Below are positions 35,678 through 44,082 of a stretch of DNA of 64,000 nucleotides, piece by piece. The DNA is from Novosphingobium resinovorum (lineage in GTDB: Bacteria > Pseudomonadota > Alphaproteobacteria > Sphingomonadales > Sphingomonadaceae). Each line of letters starts with the position of its first letter. Position 1 is the first letter of the stretch. Both the position numbers and the translations under genes were made by a program. The stretch lies in the NCBI RefSeq assembly GCF_001742225.1, contig NZ_CP017075.1:186001-250000 (forward strand). The letters run 5' to 3'. The notes beneath the pieces were generated by a model. That model saw only the letters and a list, made by a program, of their open reading frames with translations, made no database searches and was not told the DNA's origin.

Positions 35678-35994
35678 CGCGGCCATCGTCTCTTCTGGAA
35701 AATCGATCCGCGGCGGCATGTGCAATATTGGCGCATCGATGCAACCAATTAGCTATCAGGGAAATTTGTATTCCCTGTTGCCTTTTTAGATGGTAAACGT
35801 TGATTTAATAAATACTCAGAATTAATTGAGTTAGTTAACAAAACTAAATTGTATTGATGGTTAATAAAATATCTATGGTTAATGATGTTAATTTTATCTG
35901 CGTAGTGTTTTACTCAAATCTCCATGGTCGGATTCGAAGCGGTCTCACGGGCCGCTGAGGGACAGGCCAAGGCAGGCACCGGGACGCAGTCGGC
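35678..35994. promoter_or_regulatory. AT-rich control region with ATGGTTAAT direct repeats
   Basis: This 317-bp gap has no gene. From about 35755 to 35915 it is strikingly AT-rich compared with the GC-rich window. ATGGTTAAT occurs at 35857-35865 and again at 35875-35883, 18 bp apart, followed by GTTAAT at 35888, and GTTAAC lies upstream near 35834. It probably drives the PAS-GGDEF gene and may bind a global regulator or nucleoid protein. Confidence 0.5.
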
Positions 35995-36909
35995 ATGGGC
36001 ATGAACTTCACATTCCAGGAAAGCTCGGTCCTCTACGGGATGCTTGCCGAGAGTTCGACTGACGTGATCCTCAAGACCGATCCCAAGGGCTTCATCGTCC
36101 ATGCGACGTCCGGCATCGCCGAACTGGGGCACCGCGATCCCGCGCGCATCGATGGGGGAGGGCTGGTCGGCCCTCATCTCCTCGACCTTGTCGCGCCGGA
36201 GGCGAAGCAGCAGATTTCCAAGGCCCATGCCCGCGCGATGGCAGGCGAGGATTTGGACTGGATAGAGTTTCCCGCGCTGACTCGTGACGATCGCAAGCGC
36301 TGGTTCGAACTTCGCCTTCGCGCACTGCTGCGTCACGATGGCGCGCCGTACGGCGTGCTTGGCGTCATGCGCAACGTCGATGAACTGCGCTCACTCAGCG
36401 AACGGCTGTTCACGGCGACTTATACCGATCCACTGACCGGTCTCACCAACCGCACCGCGTTCATCTCGATGCTGGAACACATGCTCGATGCCCGTATGGA
36501 GGGTTGCCTTGCGCTGTTCAGCATCGATTTCTTCCGCACGATCAACATGCAGTACGGCCAGAGCGTGGGTGACGAGGTCCTGACCGTCTTCGCCGATCTG
36601 CTGCGCGAACTGCTGCGGACCGAGGACATCATTTCCCGGATCGGTTCGGAGCGCTTCGCCGTGATCCTGCCGCGCGTCACGGCGGCCGAGGCGGAAGGCA
36701 TCTGCCGCCGCGTGGTGACAACGCTGGCCGAACTCAAGCAGGCGATCGGCGACGGCAGCTTCGCGATGACTGCCAGCGCCAGCGTCGCCCGCGTCGGAAC
36801 CAGCCTCGATTCTACGCTCGAACGGGCCGAGATGGCGCTGTTCGTCGCCAGGGCGAAGGGCCGCAACCGGCTGGAAATGGAAAAGCCCGTCCGCCTCGCA
36901 GTGGGATGA
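35995..36909 (+). CDS. PAS-GGDEF protein with degenerate diguanylate cyclase motif
   Basis: This 304-residue cytoplasmic protein has a PAS-like sensor (about 12-128) and a GGDEF domain (about 138-300) with DPLTGLTNRTAF and the metal-ligand region SIDFF (D178). The active-site loop reads GSERF (217-221) where GG(D/E)EF is expected, so cyclase activity is doubtful; it could bind GTP or c-di-GMP as a receptor instead. The PilZ-HTH gene upstream on the same strand makes a shared c-di-GMP role plausible. A second ATG two codons in is possible. Confidence 0.88.
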   Translation: MGMNFTFQESSVLYGMLAESSTDVILKTDPKGFIVHATSGIAELGHRDPARIDGGGLVGPHLLDLVAPEAKQQISKAHARAMAGEDLDWIEFPALTRDDRKRWFELRLRALLRHDGAPYGVLGVMRNVDELRSLSERLFTATYTDPLTGLTNRTAFISMLEHMLDARMEGCLALFSIDFFRTINMQYGQSVGDEVLTVFADLLRELLRTEDIISRIGSERFAVILPRVTAAEAEGICRRVVTTLAELKQAIGDGSFAMTASASVARVGTSLDSTLERAEMALFVARAKGRNRLEMEKPVRLAVG

Positions 36910-36923
36910 AGGCATGAACAAAG

Positions 36924-36955
36924 AAGGGGCGACGCCGTTGCCGGTGCCGCCCCTT
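36924..36955. terminator. Bidirectional terminator between convergent genes
   Basis: AAGGGGCG (36924-36931) pairs with CGCCCCTT (36948-36955) around a GC-rich inner loop. T-rich sequence follows on the plus strand (TTTCGT) and A-rich sequence precedes it (AACAAAG), giving T-runs in both directions. It fits termination of both the GGDEF gene and the convergent acyl-CoA dehydrogenase gene. Confidence 0.7.
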
Positions 36956-36975
36956 TCGTCAGGTTGTGGTTACGG

Positions 36976-38097
36976 TCAGTTCAGCAGCCCGGCATAGCGG
37001 TCGAGCGCGGCCAGCGGCCCTTCCGGCCAGCGCGACAGCACCAGCAGGCGCTTGTGCCCGCCGCCGATGGCTAGTTCGTCGGTCACGCCCATGCCGCCGT
37101 GGAACTGGATCATCTCGTGCCCCAGTGTCACCGAGGCGTCGGCGATGTACGCCCGCGCGCCGTGAACGGCATTCGCGAACTCGTCACTGCCCCAGGATAC
37201 GAGTGCGAGGTTGAGGAGTGCGCGGCTCTGTTCGATCGCGGCATACTGGGCGACCATGCGGTGCTGGATCGCCTGGAAAGAGCCCAGTGCGGCGCCGAAC
37301 TGGTCGCGCGTGCGCAGGTAGTCGATGGTTTCCGCGAAGATTCGCTCCATGATCCCGAGTGCTTCGGCGCTGCGGGCGAGGGCGGCTAGGTCGCTGGTGG
37401 CGGCGATGGCGGCAAGCCCGTCGTCGCTCAGCTTGTGGTCGGCAGAGACGATGACGCTGCTCAATTCCAGCGACGAAGCGACGCTGCCGTCCGCCATGTG
37501 CCAGTCATGGGTCGAGGCGCCGGGGCTTCCCGCGGGCACGAGGAACAGCGAGATTCCCGATGCATCGCCCGGTTCGCCCGAAATCCGGGCCGAGACGATA
37601 TAACCGTCGGCCCCGCCTCCGGCGACGCAGTAGGGCTTGGCGCCCGTCAGCTTCCACCCGTCGCCCTCGGCGGCCGCCGTGGTTTCCACCCAACTCAGGC
37701 CATCGCGCGCGCGCGCTTCGGCATGGCCCAGCGCGAGGCGCCTGCTGCCGCTCAGCAATCCGTCGAGCCATTCGCCCTGAAGCGATTGCGGGGCGGTCGC
37801 GGCGAATAGGCGTCCCGCCATTACCACCGATTCGGCGAGGGGTTCGACCACCAGGCCGCGCCCAAGCGCCTCGAAGACCGTCGCAATGCCCGTGGCGTCT
37901 AGGCCAAGCCCACCCATTTCCTCGGGGAAGGGCGCCGCGATCAGCCCGAGTTCGCCGAGCAGTTCCCAATTGGTGTTGGAAAAACCGTTAGGCTGGGCCA
38001 GGAAGGCGCGGCGGCTGTCATGATCGTAATGGTCGGTAACGAAGCGCTCGGTCAGGGCCTTGAGCATTTCCTCGTCTTCGCTGAGGTCGAAATTCAC
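36976..38097 (-). CDS. Acyl-CoA dehydrogenase family protein
   Basis: This 373-residue flavoprotein of the acyl-CoA dehydrogenase family has the N-terminal helical domain (LSEDEEMLKALTERFV), a middle beta domain and the C-terminal helical bundle with FGAALGSFQAIQHRMV and QFHGGMGVTDE, which contact FAD. The start is a GTG at 38097 preceded by GGGAGTGG. The sequence is of the divergent ACAD type seen in steroid, terpenoid and branched-acid degradation, so the substrate is open. It is convergent with the GGDEF gene and divergent from a LuxR-type regulator. Confidence 0.88.
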   Translation of the reverse strand: MNFDLSEDEEMLKALTERFVTDHYDHDSRRAFLAQPNGFSNTNWELLGELGLIAAPFPEEMGGLGLDATGIATVFEALGRGLVVEPLAESVVMAGRLFAATAPQSLQGEWLDGLLSGSRRLALGHAEARARDGLSWVETTAAAEGDGWKLTGAKPYCVAGGGADGYIVSARISGEPGDASGISLFLVPAGSPGASTHDWHMADGSVASSLELSSVIVSADHKLSDDGLAAIAATSDLAALARSAEALGIMERIFAETIDYLRTRDQFGAALGSFQAIQHRMVAQYAAIEQSRALLNLALVSWGSDEFANAVHGARAYIADASVTLGHEMIQFHGGMGVTDELAIGGGHKRLLVLSRWPEGPLAALDRYAGLLN

Positions 38098-38263
38098 AGT
38101 CCACTCCCGCAGGGATGTTCCCGCTTGAGCTGCGGTTCTATCATCAGGTGGGCTCCGGTTACCGCTGGGCAAAAGGCTAGTCATAAAAACGCGGTAATTC
38201 CACGCTTCAAGCGATTGTGCCCCCGGATTCAGCGGGCTAAGAATGAGCCTCGAGAGGACATCA

Positions 38264-39037
38264 ATGCAACTTCTGTCACAGGAAAACATCGACGCCGTCC
38301 GCGTGACGTCGCCGGAAGGCATCCGCCCCGCCGCCGAGGCCCTGCATCGCATCGCCATGGAATGCGGCATGCGGGCCGCGCCCGCGCACGACATTGCCGA
38401 CAAGCGTACGCCGGTCGATGCCGATGGCAACCTGCTCGCCACCGAAGTCTTCGGTTGGGAAGACGGTGACCGCGTCTGGTGGCGCAATTCGCGCATTGCC
38501 CTCGACAGCCCGCTGACCACCGCGTGCCGGTTCGAAAGCCAGCCGTTCTGGGCCAATGCGGAAGGTTTCCGCACGCTGGAGCGCAACGCCTACCTGTCCT
38601 CCATCGACATCGCCAATTTCGAAACCCGCTCGCTGACCCGCGCGGCGATCGGCGTGCCGGTCCACCTGCCGTTCGGCCAAATCGGGGCCGTAAGCTTCAA
38701 CCCGCTCGATCGCGGCAAGACCGATCTTTCGGAAGACTTCGCGCGCTATTCGGATGCGCTGGGTCTTTATGCGCGCACGTTCATCGCGACGTATGTGCAG
38801 GTCATGGGCTCGACGCAGGCGCTGCCGCCCGAATCCCGCCTCTCCAAGCGCGAGGTCGAGTGCCTGCGCTGGGCGGCGATCGGCAAGACGGATCTGGAAA
38901 TCAGCATGATCATGTCGCGCAGCCGTGCGACGGTACGCTTCCACATCCATAACGCGGCGACCAAGCTGAACGCGGTCAACCGTAGCCAGACCGTCTTCAA
39001 GGCGGCTCAGCTAGGTTATATCTCGCTCCAGAACTGA
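38264..39037 (+). CDS. LuxR-type regulator with autoinducer-binding-like domain
   Basis: This 257-residue protein has an N-terminal autoinducer-binding-like domain (about 15-175) and a C-terminal LuxR helix-turn-helix from residue 193 (LSKREVECLRWAAIGKTDLE...). No luxI-type synthase is in the window, so it is a solo regulator. ATG 38264 follows GAGAGGAC and was preferred over ATG 38243. It is divergent from an acyl-CoA dehydrogenase gene, its most obvious target. A perfect 10-bp hairpin follows at 39068-39091. Confidence 0.85.
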   Translation: MQLLSQENIDAVRVTSPEGIRPAAEALHRIAMECGMRAAPAHDIADKRTPVDADGNLLATEVFGWEDGDRVWWRNSRIALDSPLTTACRFESQPFWANAEGFRTLERNAYLSSIDIANFETRSLTRAAIGVPVHLPFGQIGAVSFNPLDRGKTDLSEDFARYSDALGLYARTFIATYVQVMGSTQALPPESRLSKREVECLRWAAIGKTDLEISMIMSRSRATVRFHIHNAATKLNAVNRSQTVFKAAQLGYISLQN

Positions 39038-39067
39038 CGTAAATTTTGAAATAACAGTGGCTTGCAA

Positions 39068-39091
39068 GTGCCGGCGAAGCATCGCCGGCAC
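39068..39091 (+). terminator. Perfect 10-bp hairpin after the LuxR-type gene
   Basis: GTGCCGGCGA (39068-39077) and TCGCCGGCAC (39082-39091) form an uninterrupted stem with the tetraloop AGCA, starting 30 bp after the stop. A short T-containing stretch (GCTTTGCGTT) follows. It is most likely an intrinsic terminator. Confidence 0.65.
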
Positions 39092-39164
39092 GCTTTGCGT
39101 TACCCTCTTTCCCAAGCCGATTTTCTTGTTACACTCGGCTTACAACATAAAGAGAGGGATGCCG

Positions 39165-39278
39165 ATGGAACGCAAGATGCATACTGCATTGCTGTTCAAG
39201 CTACTGGTCATTTTTGCCGCCTTCGCGGCGCTTTTCGCGCCCTTGCGCTCCTGGATACTGAATTCGGTAGGCTTCTAG
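39165..39278 (+). CDS. Small membrane protein (37 residues)
   Basis: A 37-residue frame starts MERKMHTALLFKLLV and has one hydrophobic helix (about residues 8-27, ALLFKLLVIFAAFAALFAPL) followed by RSWILNSVGF. ATG 39165 has GAGAGGG six bases upstream; an ATG at 39159 is too close to that site. It lies alone after a terminator hairpin, so it should have its own promoter. No family recognised; a regulatory or stress-related single-span peptide is possible. Confidence 0.5.
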   Translation: MERKMHTALLFKLLVIFAAFAALFAPLRSWILNSVGF

Positions 39279-39342
39279 GCCGCGAGGGATCGGGCGACGC
39301 ATCGCTTTGTGCGTTGGTCGCCGCCTTTGACCTTACAACGGG

Positions 39343-40971
39343 TCAGCGATCCTCCAGCATCAACTTCGCCCCGCGCAGGCCGACAGCCATGGCGGGGGCG
39401 TTCGTATTGCCGGTGACGTGCCATGGCATCACCGAGCAATCGGCCACCCGCACGCCCTGAACGCCGTTCACCCTGAGGCGGGGGTCGACGACGGCCTCGG
39501 CATCACCGCCCATCCGGCATGAGCGGATCGCATGGAGGCCGCAGCTAGACAGGCGGCGGAACATGGCGAGGATGTCCTCGTCGCTCTCAACCTGTGCGCC
39601 GGGGACAAGTTCTTCACCGACCATATTCGCCAGAGGCCCGGCGTGGGCGTAGTTCCGCATGGCCCGGACGAGGGCGATCACGGACTGGCGATCATGCTCG
39701 GTCGTCAGGAAGTTGTGCAGGATTTCAGGTGCATCGCCGGAGCCAGGGCCGGTTGCGCGCACGCTGCTCTCGCTGGTGAGGCGCAGGAGCTGGCCGTAGA
39801 TGGTTACGCCGGGCTTGGGGTCGATCTTGTCGAGCGGCACGGGGTCCTTGTCGTCGCCGACCTTGAAGGTGTAACCGCCGAGATAGAACTGCGCATCGGT
39901 GCGCCCATCCGGATGAGCAACATTGCAGAAAGCGCCGACCTCGAAAGGCCCGGTCGCGAGCACGCCGTCGCCGCGCAGCAGGTAACGCAGCATGGCGAAG
40001 GCCGCGCCGATGCCGAAGAAGCTCTTGTTGGTGCCCTTGCCATGGTCGAGCCGGAAGGGGATCGAGAGCGAGAGGTGCTCGATCATCTTCTCGCCGACAT
40101 CGGGTGAGTGTGCCACCAGCGGAATGCCCGCCGCAGCAAGCCTTGCAGCATCGCCGATGCCGGAGCGCTGGAGCAGCAGGGGGCTTTCCATGGCGCCCGC
40201 GCTGACGACGATCTCTCCGGCGCAGTCGAATCGCTGCGGCTTGCCGTTCACCGTGGCATCGAGGCCCACCGCGCGGGTGCCGTCGAAGACGATGCGGTCG
40301 GCCATCGCGCCGGTGACGACGGTGACGTTGGGCCGCTTGCGAGCCGCAGCCAGGTAAGTCCGCGCCGAGGAATCGCGCTTACCGTTGCGGATGTTGTGGC
40401 TGTAGTAGCCGACGCGCGGGCCGGGGGTGCCGTTGAGATCGTCCACCCGGCGCAGGCCCTGCGATTCGCCCGCCTCGATCATGCGTTCGGCCAGCGGATA
40501 CGTGTAGCAGGCCGGGTCCACCCGGACGAGGCCGCCGCTGCCGCGCATGGGGCCGGGGCCTGCCTTGTGGTCTTCCAGTTCCTTGAACGCCTCGGTCATG
40601 CTGGCGCCGTTCCAGCCGGTGGCACCTGCCTCGCGCTCCCAGGCGTCATAGTCGGCGGGCTCGCCCCGGCTCCAGATCATGCCGTTGATGGAGGACGAGC
40701 CGCCAAGGCCCTTGCCGCGAATCCAGACTTCGCCCGCGCCCTTGTCATTGGCGCCGGGATCGCGGGGCTGGGCGACGTGGTAGGCCCACATGTGCTCGGG
40801 CTTCTTGACCAGCTTGGCGACGCCCTTGGGCAGCGTGACCCAGAAGCTGTCGTTTTCGCCGCCCGCCTCCAGCACCAGCACTTGCGAGCGGCCGTCGGCG
40901 CTTAGCCGCTCCGCCATGACGCAGCCCGCGCTGCCTGCGCCGACGATGATGTAGTCCCATTGCTTGGCCAT
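39343..40971 (-). CDS. GMC-family FAD-dependent oxidoreductase (choline dehydrogenase-like)
   Basis: This 542-residue protein begins WDYIIVGAGSAGCVMAERLS, the FAD-binding Rossmann start of the glucose-methanol-choline family. It continues with GLGGSSSINGMIWSRG and the GAMESPLLLQRSGIG signature, and ends with the CRMGGDAEAVVDPRLRV and VADCSVMP blocks. It oxidises an alcohol to aldehyde or ketone; substrate unknown. ATG 40971 was chosen where the Rossmann motif begins. It is divergent from the DUF35-thiolase-ACAD operon and may feed it. Confidence 0.92.
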   Translation of the reverse strand: MAKQWDYIIVGAGSAGCVMAERLSADGRSQVLVLEAGGENDSFWVTLPKGVAKLVKKPEHMWAYHVAQPRDPGANDKGAGEVWIRGKGLGGSSSINGMIWSRGEPADYDAWEREAGATGWNGASMTEAFKELEDHKAGPGPMRGSGGLVRVDPACYTYPLAERMIEAGESQGLRRVDDLNGTPGPRVGYYSHNIRNGKRDSSARTYLAAARKRPNVTVVTGAMADRIVFDGTRAVGLDATVNGKPQRFDCAGEIVVSAGAMESPLLLQRSGIGDAARLAAAGIPLVAHSPDVGEKMIEHLSLSIPFRLDHGKGTNKSFFGIGAAFAMLRYLLRGDGVLATGPFEVGAFCNVAHPDGRTDAQFYLGGYTFKVGDDKDPVPLDKIDPKPGVTIYGQLLRLTSESSVRATGPGSGDAPEILHNFLTTEHDRQSVIALVRAMRNYAHAGPLANMVGEELVPGAQVESDEDILAMFRRLSSCGLHAIRSCRMGGDAEAVVDPRLRVNGVQGVRVADCSVMPWHVTGNTNAPAMAVGLRGAKLMLEDR

Positions 40972-41155
40972 AGTCCGTCTCTCCCGGCGCAGGGTTGTCC
41001 CAGTCGTTCTCGAAGTCGCACGAACTAGCGCAATGGCTATCCTATCGTTTTGGTGAGTCACAATGCTGCGCAGGACCCGCTTAAATCGAATCCATGGCCG
41101 GGCCTGACCAACGGGCTGGATGAGCCAAGGATTGGGCCAGAGGATTAGGAGTATG

Positions 41156-41551
41156 ATGACACCGATAGCCGATGGCCTGTTCACCGAAGAGACGCCCCCG
41201 CGTCTGATCGGCGGCAAGGACCGGGAAACCGGCCGGATCGTCTTCCCGTGCCCCGCGTCGCCGACTTTCGAGGCGGTGCCGTTGTCGAGCGAAGGCACCT
41301 TGTGGTCCTACACCGTCCAGCGCTTCCGCCCGAAGACCCCGCCTTACGCCGGGCCCGAAGCGTTCGCGCCCTGGGTCGTGGCTTATGTCGAACTGCCCGG
41401 GCAGGTGATCGTCGAGGCGCGGCTGAACGATGTCGCGTTCGAGGACGTGAAGGTTGGCATGCCGGTGCGCTTCGCGCCGTCGCCGCTGAACCCGGACCTC
41501 TTGGACAGCCTCTATATCCCCGCCTACGTACCCGCAGGAGGCGCAGCATGA
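41156..41551 (+). CDS. DUF35 OB-fold protein, partner of thiolase-like enzyme
   Basis: This roughly 131-residue protein fits the DUF35 (ChsH2-like) OB-fold family that binds acyl-CoA and pairs with thiolase-like proteins. The N-terminal rubredoxin-like zinc ribbon usual in the family is degenerate: one Cys remains in FPCPASPTF. The OB-fold follows (WSYTVQRF...FAPWVVAYVELPGQV). Two adjacent ATGs (41153, 41156) follow TTAGGAG; the second has better spacing. Its stop overlaps the next start by 4 bp (ATGA). Confidence 0.85.
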   Translation: MTPIADGLFTEETPPRLIGGKDRETGRIVFPCPASPTFEAVPLSSEGTLWSYTVQRFRPKTPPYAGPEAFAPWVVAYVELPGQVIVEARLNDVAFEDVKVGMPVRFAPSPLNPDLLDSLYIPAYVPAGGAA

Positions 41552-42711
41552 GCGGCGACGTGTGCATCGTCGGCATCGGCATTCACCGCTTCGGGCGGAC
41601 CGATGGCCTCTCGGGCGTTGATCAAGGTGTCTACGCCGTGCGCGAGGCGCTGGCCGATGCGGGCGTGGAATGGCCGCAGGTCCAGTTCGCCTATGGCAGT
41701 TCGGATGCGGCCGGAAACCCGGACACGATGGTCGATCGCCTCGGCCTGACCGGGGTCCAGTTCATCAACGTGCGCAACGGCTGCGCGGCGGGCGGTTCGG
41801 CGCTGTTCTCGGCGCAGATGGCGATCAAGTCGGGCGAGTTCGATCTCGGCCTCGCGGTCGGTTTCGACAAGCATCCGCGTGGCGCCTTCAACGCGCTGCC
41901 GAGCGAATACAACCTGCCGGACTGGTACGGCGAAGTCGGCCAGATGGTCACCACGCAGTTCTTTGCGGCCAAGATCATGCGCTACATGAGCCTGTTCGGC
42001 ATTTCGCAGAAGACGCTGGGCATGGTTTCGGAAAAGGCATTCCGCAACGCTGTCCACGCGCCGCATGCCTGGCGTCGCCAGCCGGTGTCGCTGGAGGAAA
42101 TCCTCGAAGCGCCGCTGGTGAGCGATCCCTATACCAAGTACATGTTCTGCTCGCCCGCAGAGGGCGGCGTGGCGCTGATCCTCGCGAGCGAGAAGAAGGC
42201 GCGCGAGTTGGGCAAGCCGCTGATCCGGCTCAAGGCCGCGACCATGCGCACCCGTCCGCCGAGCAGTTTCGAAGTCTTCGCGCCGAGCGTGGACGTGGTC
42301 GAGGATGACAGCCGCCCGCGCGGCACCGCCTCGCGCATCGCTTCGGCCGATGCCTATCGCCTCGCCGGGATCGGCCCGGGCGACATCGACGTCGCCCAGC
42401 TTCAGGACACCGAAGCGGGCGCCGAGCTGATGCACATGGCCGAGAACGGCTTCTGCGCCGATGGCGAGCAGGAGCAGTGGCTGGCCGAGGGCCGCACCGA
42501 GATCAATGGTGCGCTGCCGGTCAACACGGATGGCGGCTGCCTCGCCTGTGGCGAGCCGATCGGCGCATCGGGTCTGCGCCAGGTCTACGAAAACGTCGTG
42601 CAACTGCGGGGAGACGGCGGCGGCCGTCAGGTGCCGAATGCGCCGAAGACGGCATACAGCCATGTCTACGGCGCTCCGGGCGTCTCTGCAGTCACCATTC
42701 TGGAACGCTGA
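41548..42711 (+). CDS. Thiolase-like lipid-transfer / Ltp2-type aldolase
   Basis: This 387-residue thiolase-fold protein keeps the nucleophile-position Cys (C79, NGCAAGG), but the motif that in true thiolases reads GHPxGxSG is GEPIGASG (335-342), so the catalytic His is replaced by Glu. That pattern, plus the adjacent DUF35 gene, matches Ltp2-type proteins, which cleave beta-hydroxy acyl-CoAs by a retro-aldol reaction in steroid side-chain breakdown. A side-chain aldolase is thus more likely than a thiolase. AGGAGG precedes the ATG. Confidence 0.82.
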   Translation: MSGDVCIVGIGIHRFGRTDGLSGVDQGVYAVREALADAGVEWPQVQFAYGSSDAAGNPDTMVDRLGLTGVQFINVRNGCAAGGSALFSAQMAIKSGEFDLGLAVGFDKHPRGAFNALPSEYNLPDWYGEVGQMVTTQFFAAKIMRYMSLFGISQKTLGMVSEKAFRNAVHAPHAWRRQPVSLEEILEAPLVSDPYTKYMFCSPAEGGVALILASEKKARELGKPLIRLKAATMRTRPPSSFEVFAPSVDVVEDDSRPRGTASRIASADAYRLAGIGPGDIDVAQLQDTEAGAELMHMAENGFCADGEQEQWLAEGRTEINGALPVNTDGGCLACGEPIGASGLRQVYENVVQLRGDGGGRQVPNAPKTAYSHVYGAPGVSAVTILER

Positions 42712-43919
42712 TGGATATCGAACTTTCCCCTCAAGACGCTGCCTTTCGCGACGAAGTCCGTACCTTCCTGCGCGACTACCTGCCTGCCGAGGTGAAGGCA
42801 GGCGCGGCGGCTACCCCGTCCGTCTTCGTAGAGCCGGAGATCGGGCAGGCCTGGAACGCGGTGCTGAACAAGCAGGGCTGGCTGGGCTACCAGTGGCCCG
42901 CCGAACACGGCGGCACCGGCTGGACGCCGCTGCAGCGCTACCTGTTCGAAAAGGAATGCGCCGCCGCAGGCGCGCCCAATCTCACGGTGCTGGGCCTCAA
43001 GCTACTCGCCCCGGTGATCTACAACTTCGGCACCGATGCGCAGAAGGCTGAGGTTCTGCCGCGCATCCTCTCCGGCGAGGACTACTGGTGTCAGGGCTTT
43101 TCGGAGCCGGGCGCGGGGTCAGACCTCGCCAGCCTCAAGACCCGCGCGGTGCGAGAGGGCGACCATTACCGCGTCAACGGTTCCAAGATCTGGACCACCC
43201 ACGCGCACCACGCCAACCGCATGTTCACGCTGGTCCGCACCAACACCGAGGTGAAGAAGCAGGCCGGCATCTCGTTCCTGCTGATCGACCTCGACACGCC
43301 CGGCGTCTCGGTGCGCCCGATCCTGACCAATGCGGGCGACCACGAGGTCAATCAGGTCTTCCTTGAAGACGTCATGGTCCCGGCCGAAAACCTCGTCGGC
43401 GGCGAGGGTGATGGCTGGACGATCGCGAAGTTTCTGCTTGAAAATGAACGCGGTGGTTCTTGCCACGCGCCCAAGCTCGGCTACGATCTCGACCAGATCG
43501 AAGCCGCCGCGAAGGACGAGAGCGATGGGAAGGGCGGTATCCTCGCTGACCAGACCGACTGGCGCCGCCGCGTGGCGAAGGCCCGTCTCTCGGTCAACGC
43601 GCTGGAGATGATCGAGCTGAAGATCATCTCGGAGATCGCCAAGGGCCGCAAGGCTGGTCCGCAAACCTCGCTGACCAAGCTGCTGGCGTCCAATCTGCGG
43701 CAGGAGATCGACCTGCTGGCGGTGGACCTCTACGGCCCCGCCGGCCTCCAGCTGGAAACCGCGCGCCCGCTCTACGGCGACAACGCGCCGGCCGCCGTCC
43801 ATTCGAAGGCCGCGCAGGTCGCCTCGGCCCGCTATCTCAACAGCCGCGCGTGGACCATCTTTGGCGGGACCAACGAAGTCCAGAGCACCATCATCGCCAA
43901 GTCGGTGCTGGGCCTGTGA
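42711..43919 (+). CDS. Acyl-CoA dehydrogenase family protein
   Basis: This 402-residue flavoenzyme starts MDIELSPQDAAFRDEVRTFL and has the FAD-contact segment WCQGFSEPGAGSDLASL (about 126-142), with the C-terminal WTIFGGTNEVQSTIIAKSVLGL. This family variant is common in steroid and branched-acid degradation operons, where it often forms heteromers. Its ATG touches the thiolase-like stop (TGATG). It would introduce a double bond in the acyl chain before hydration and aldol cleavage. Partner subunit not obvious nearby except the second ACAD at 48187. Confidence 0.93.
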   Translation: MDIELSPQDAAFRDEVRTFLRDYLPAEVKAGAAATPSVFVEPEIGQAWNAVLNKQGWLGYQWPAEHGGTGWTPLQRYLFEKECAAAGAPNLTVLGLKLLAPVIYNFGTDAQKAEVLPRILSGEDYWCQGFSEPGAGSDLASLKTRAVREGDHYRVNGSKIWTTHAHHANRMFTLVRTNTEVKKQAGISFLLIDLDTPGVSVRPILTNAGDHEVNQVFLEDVMVPAENLVGGEGDGWTIAKFLLENERGGSCHAPKLGYDLDQIEAAAKDESDGKGGILADQTDWRRRVAKARLSVNALEMIELKIISEIAKGRKAGPQTSLTKLLASNLRQEIDLLAVDLYGPAGLQLETARPLYGDNAPAAVHSKAAQVASARYLNSRAWTIFGGTNEVQSTIIAKSVLGL

Positions 43920-43956
43920 CTTCGCAGCTCGCAGCCAACCTCGCGTGGGAATCCAT

Positions 43957-44039
43957 GCTTCGACAAGCTCAGCATGAGCGGGGTGGGACGGGCAATCCGT
44001 TCTCCTTCCCGCTCAGGCTGAGCCTGTCGAAACCCCCGC
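43957..44039. repeat. Inverted intergenic repeat, family A (copy 3)
   Basis: The left arm at 43957-43981 (GCTTCGACAAGCTCAGCATG...) and the right arm at 44009-44039 (...GGCTGAGCCTGTCGAAACCC) are inverted with a few mismatches. It lies in the 163-bp gap between the acyl-CoA dehydrogenase and the E1-alpha gene, splitting the island into two likely transcripts. Confidence 0.83.
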
Positions 44040-44082
44040 GTTCATACGCAGAAATTCACACCATAACTGAGAGGAATCCCTG

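Noticed and set aside
36976..38586. N-terminal extension of the acyl-CoA dehydrogenase to 38586
   Set aside because: It would run through the divergent LuxR-type gene; GTG 38097 has a good ribosome site and the conserved N-terminus.
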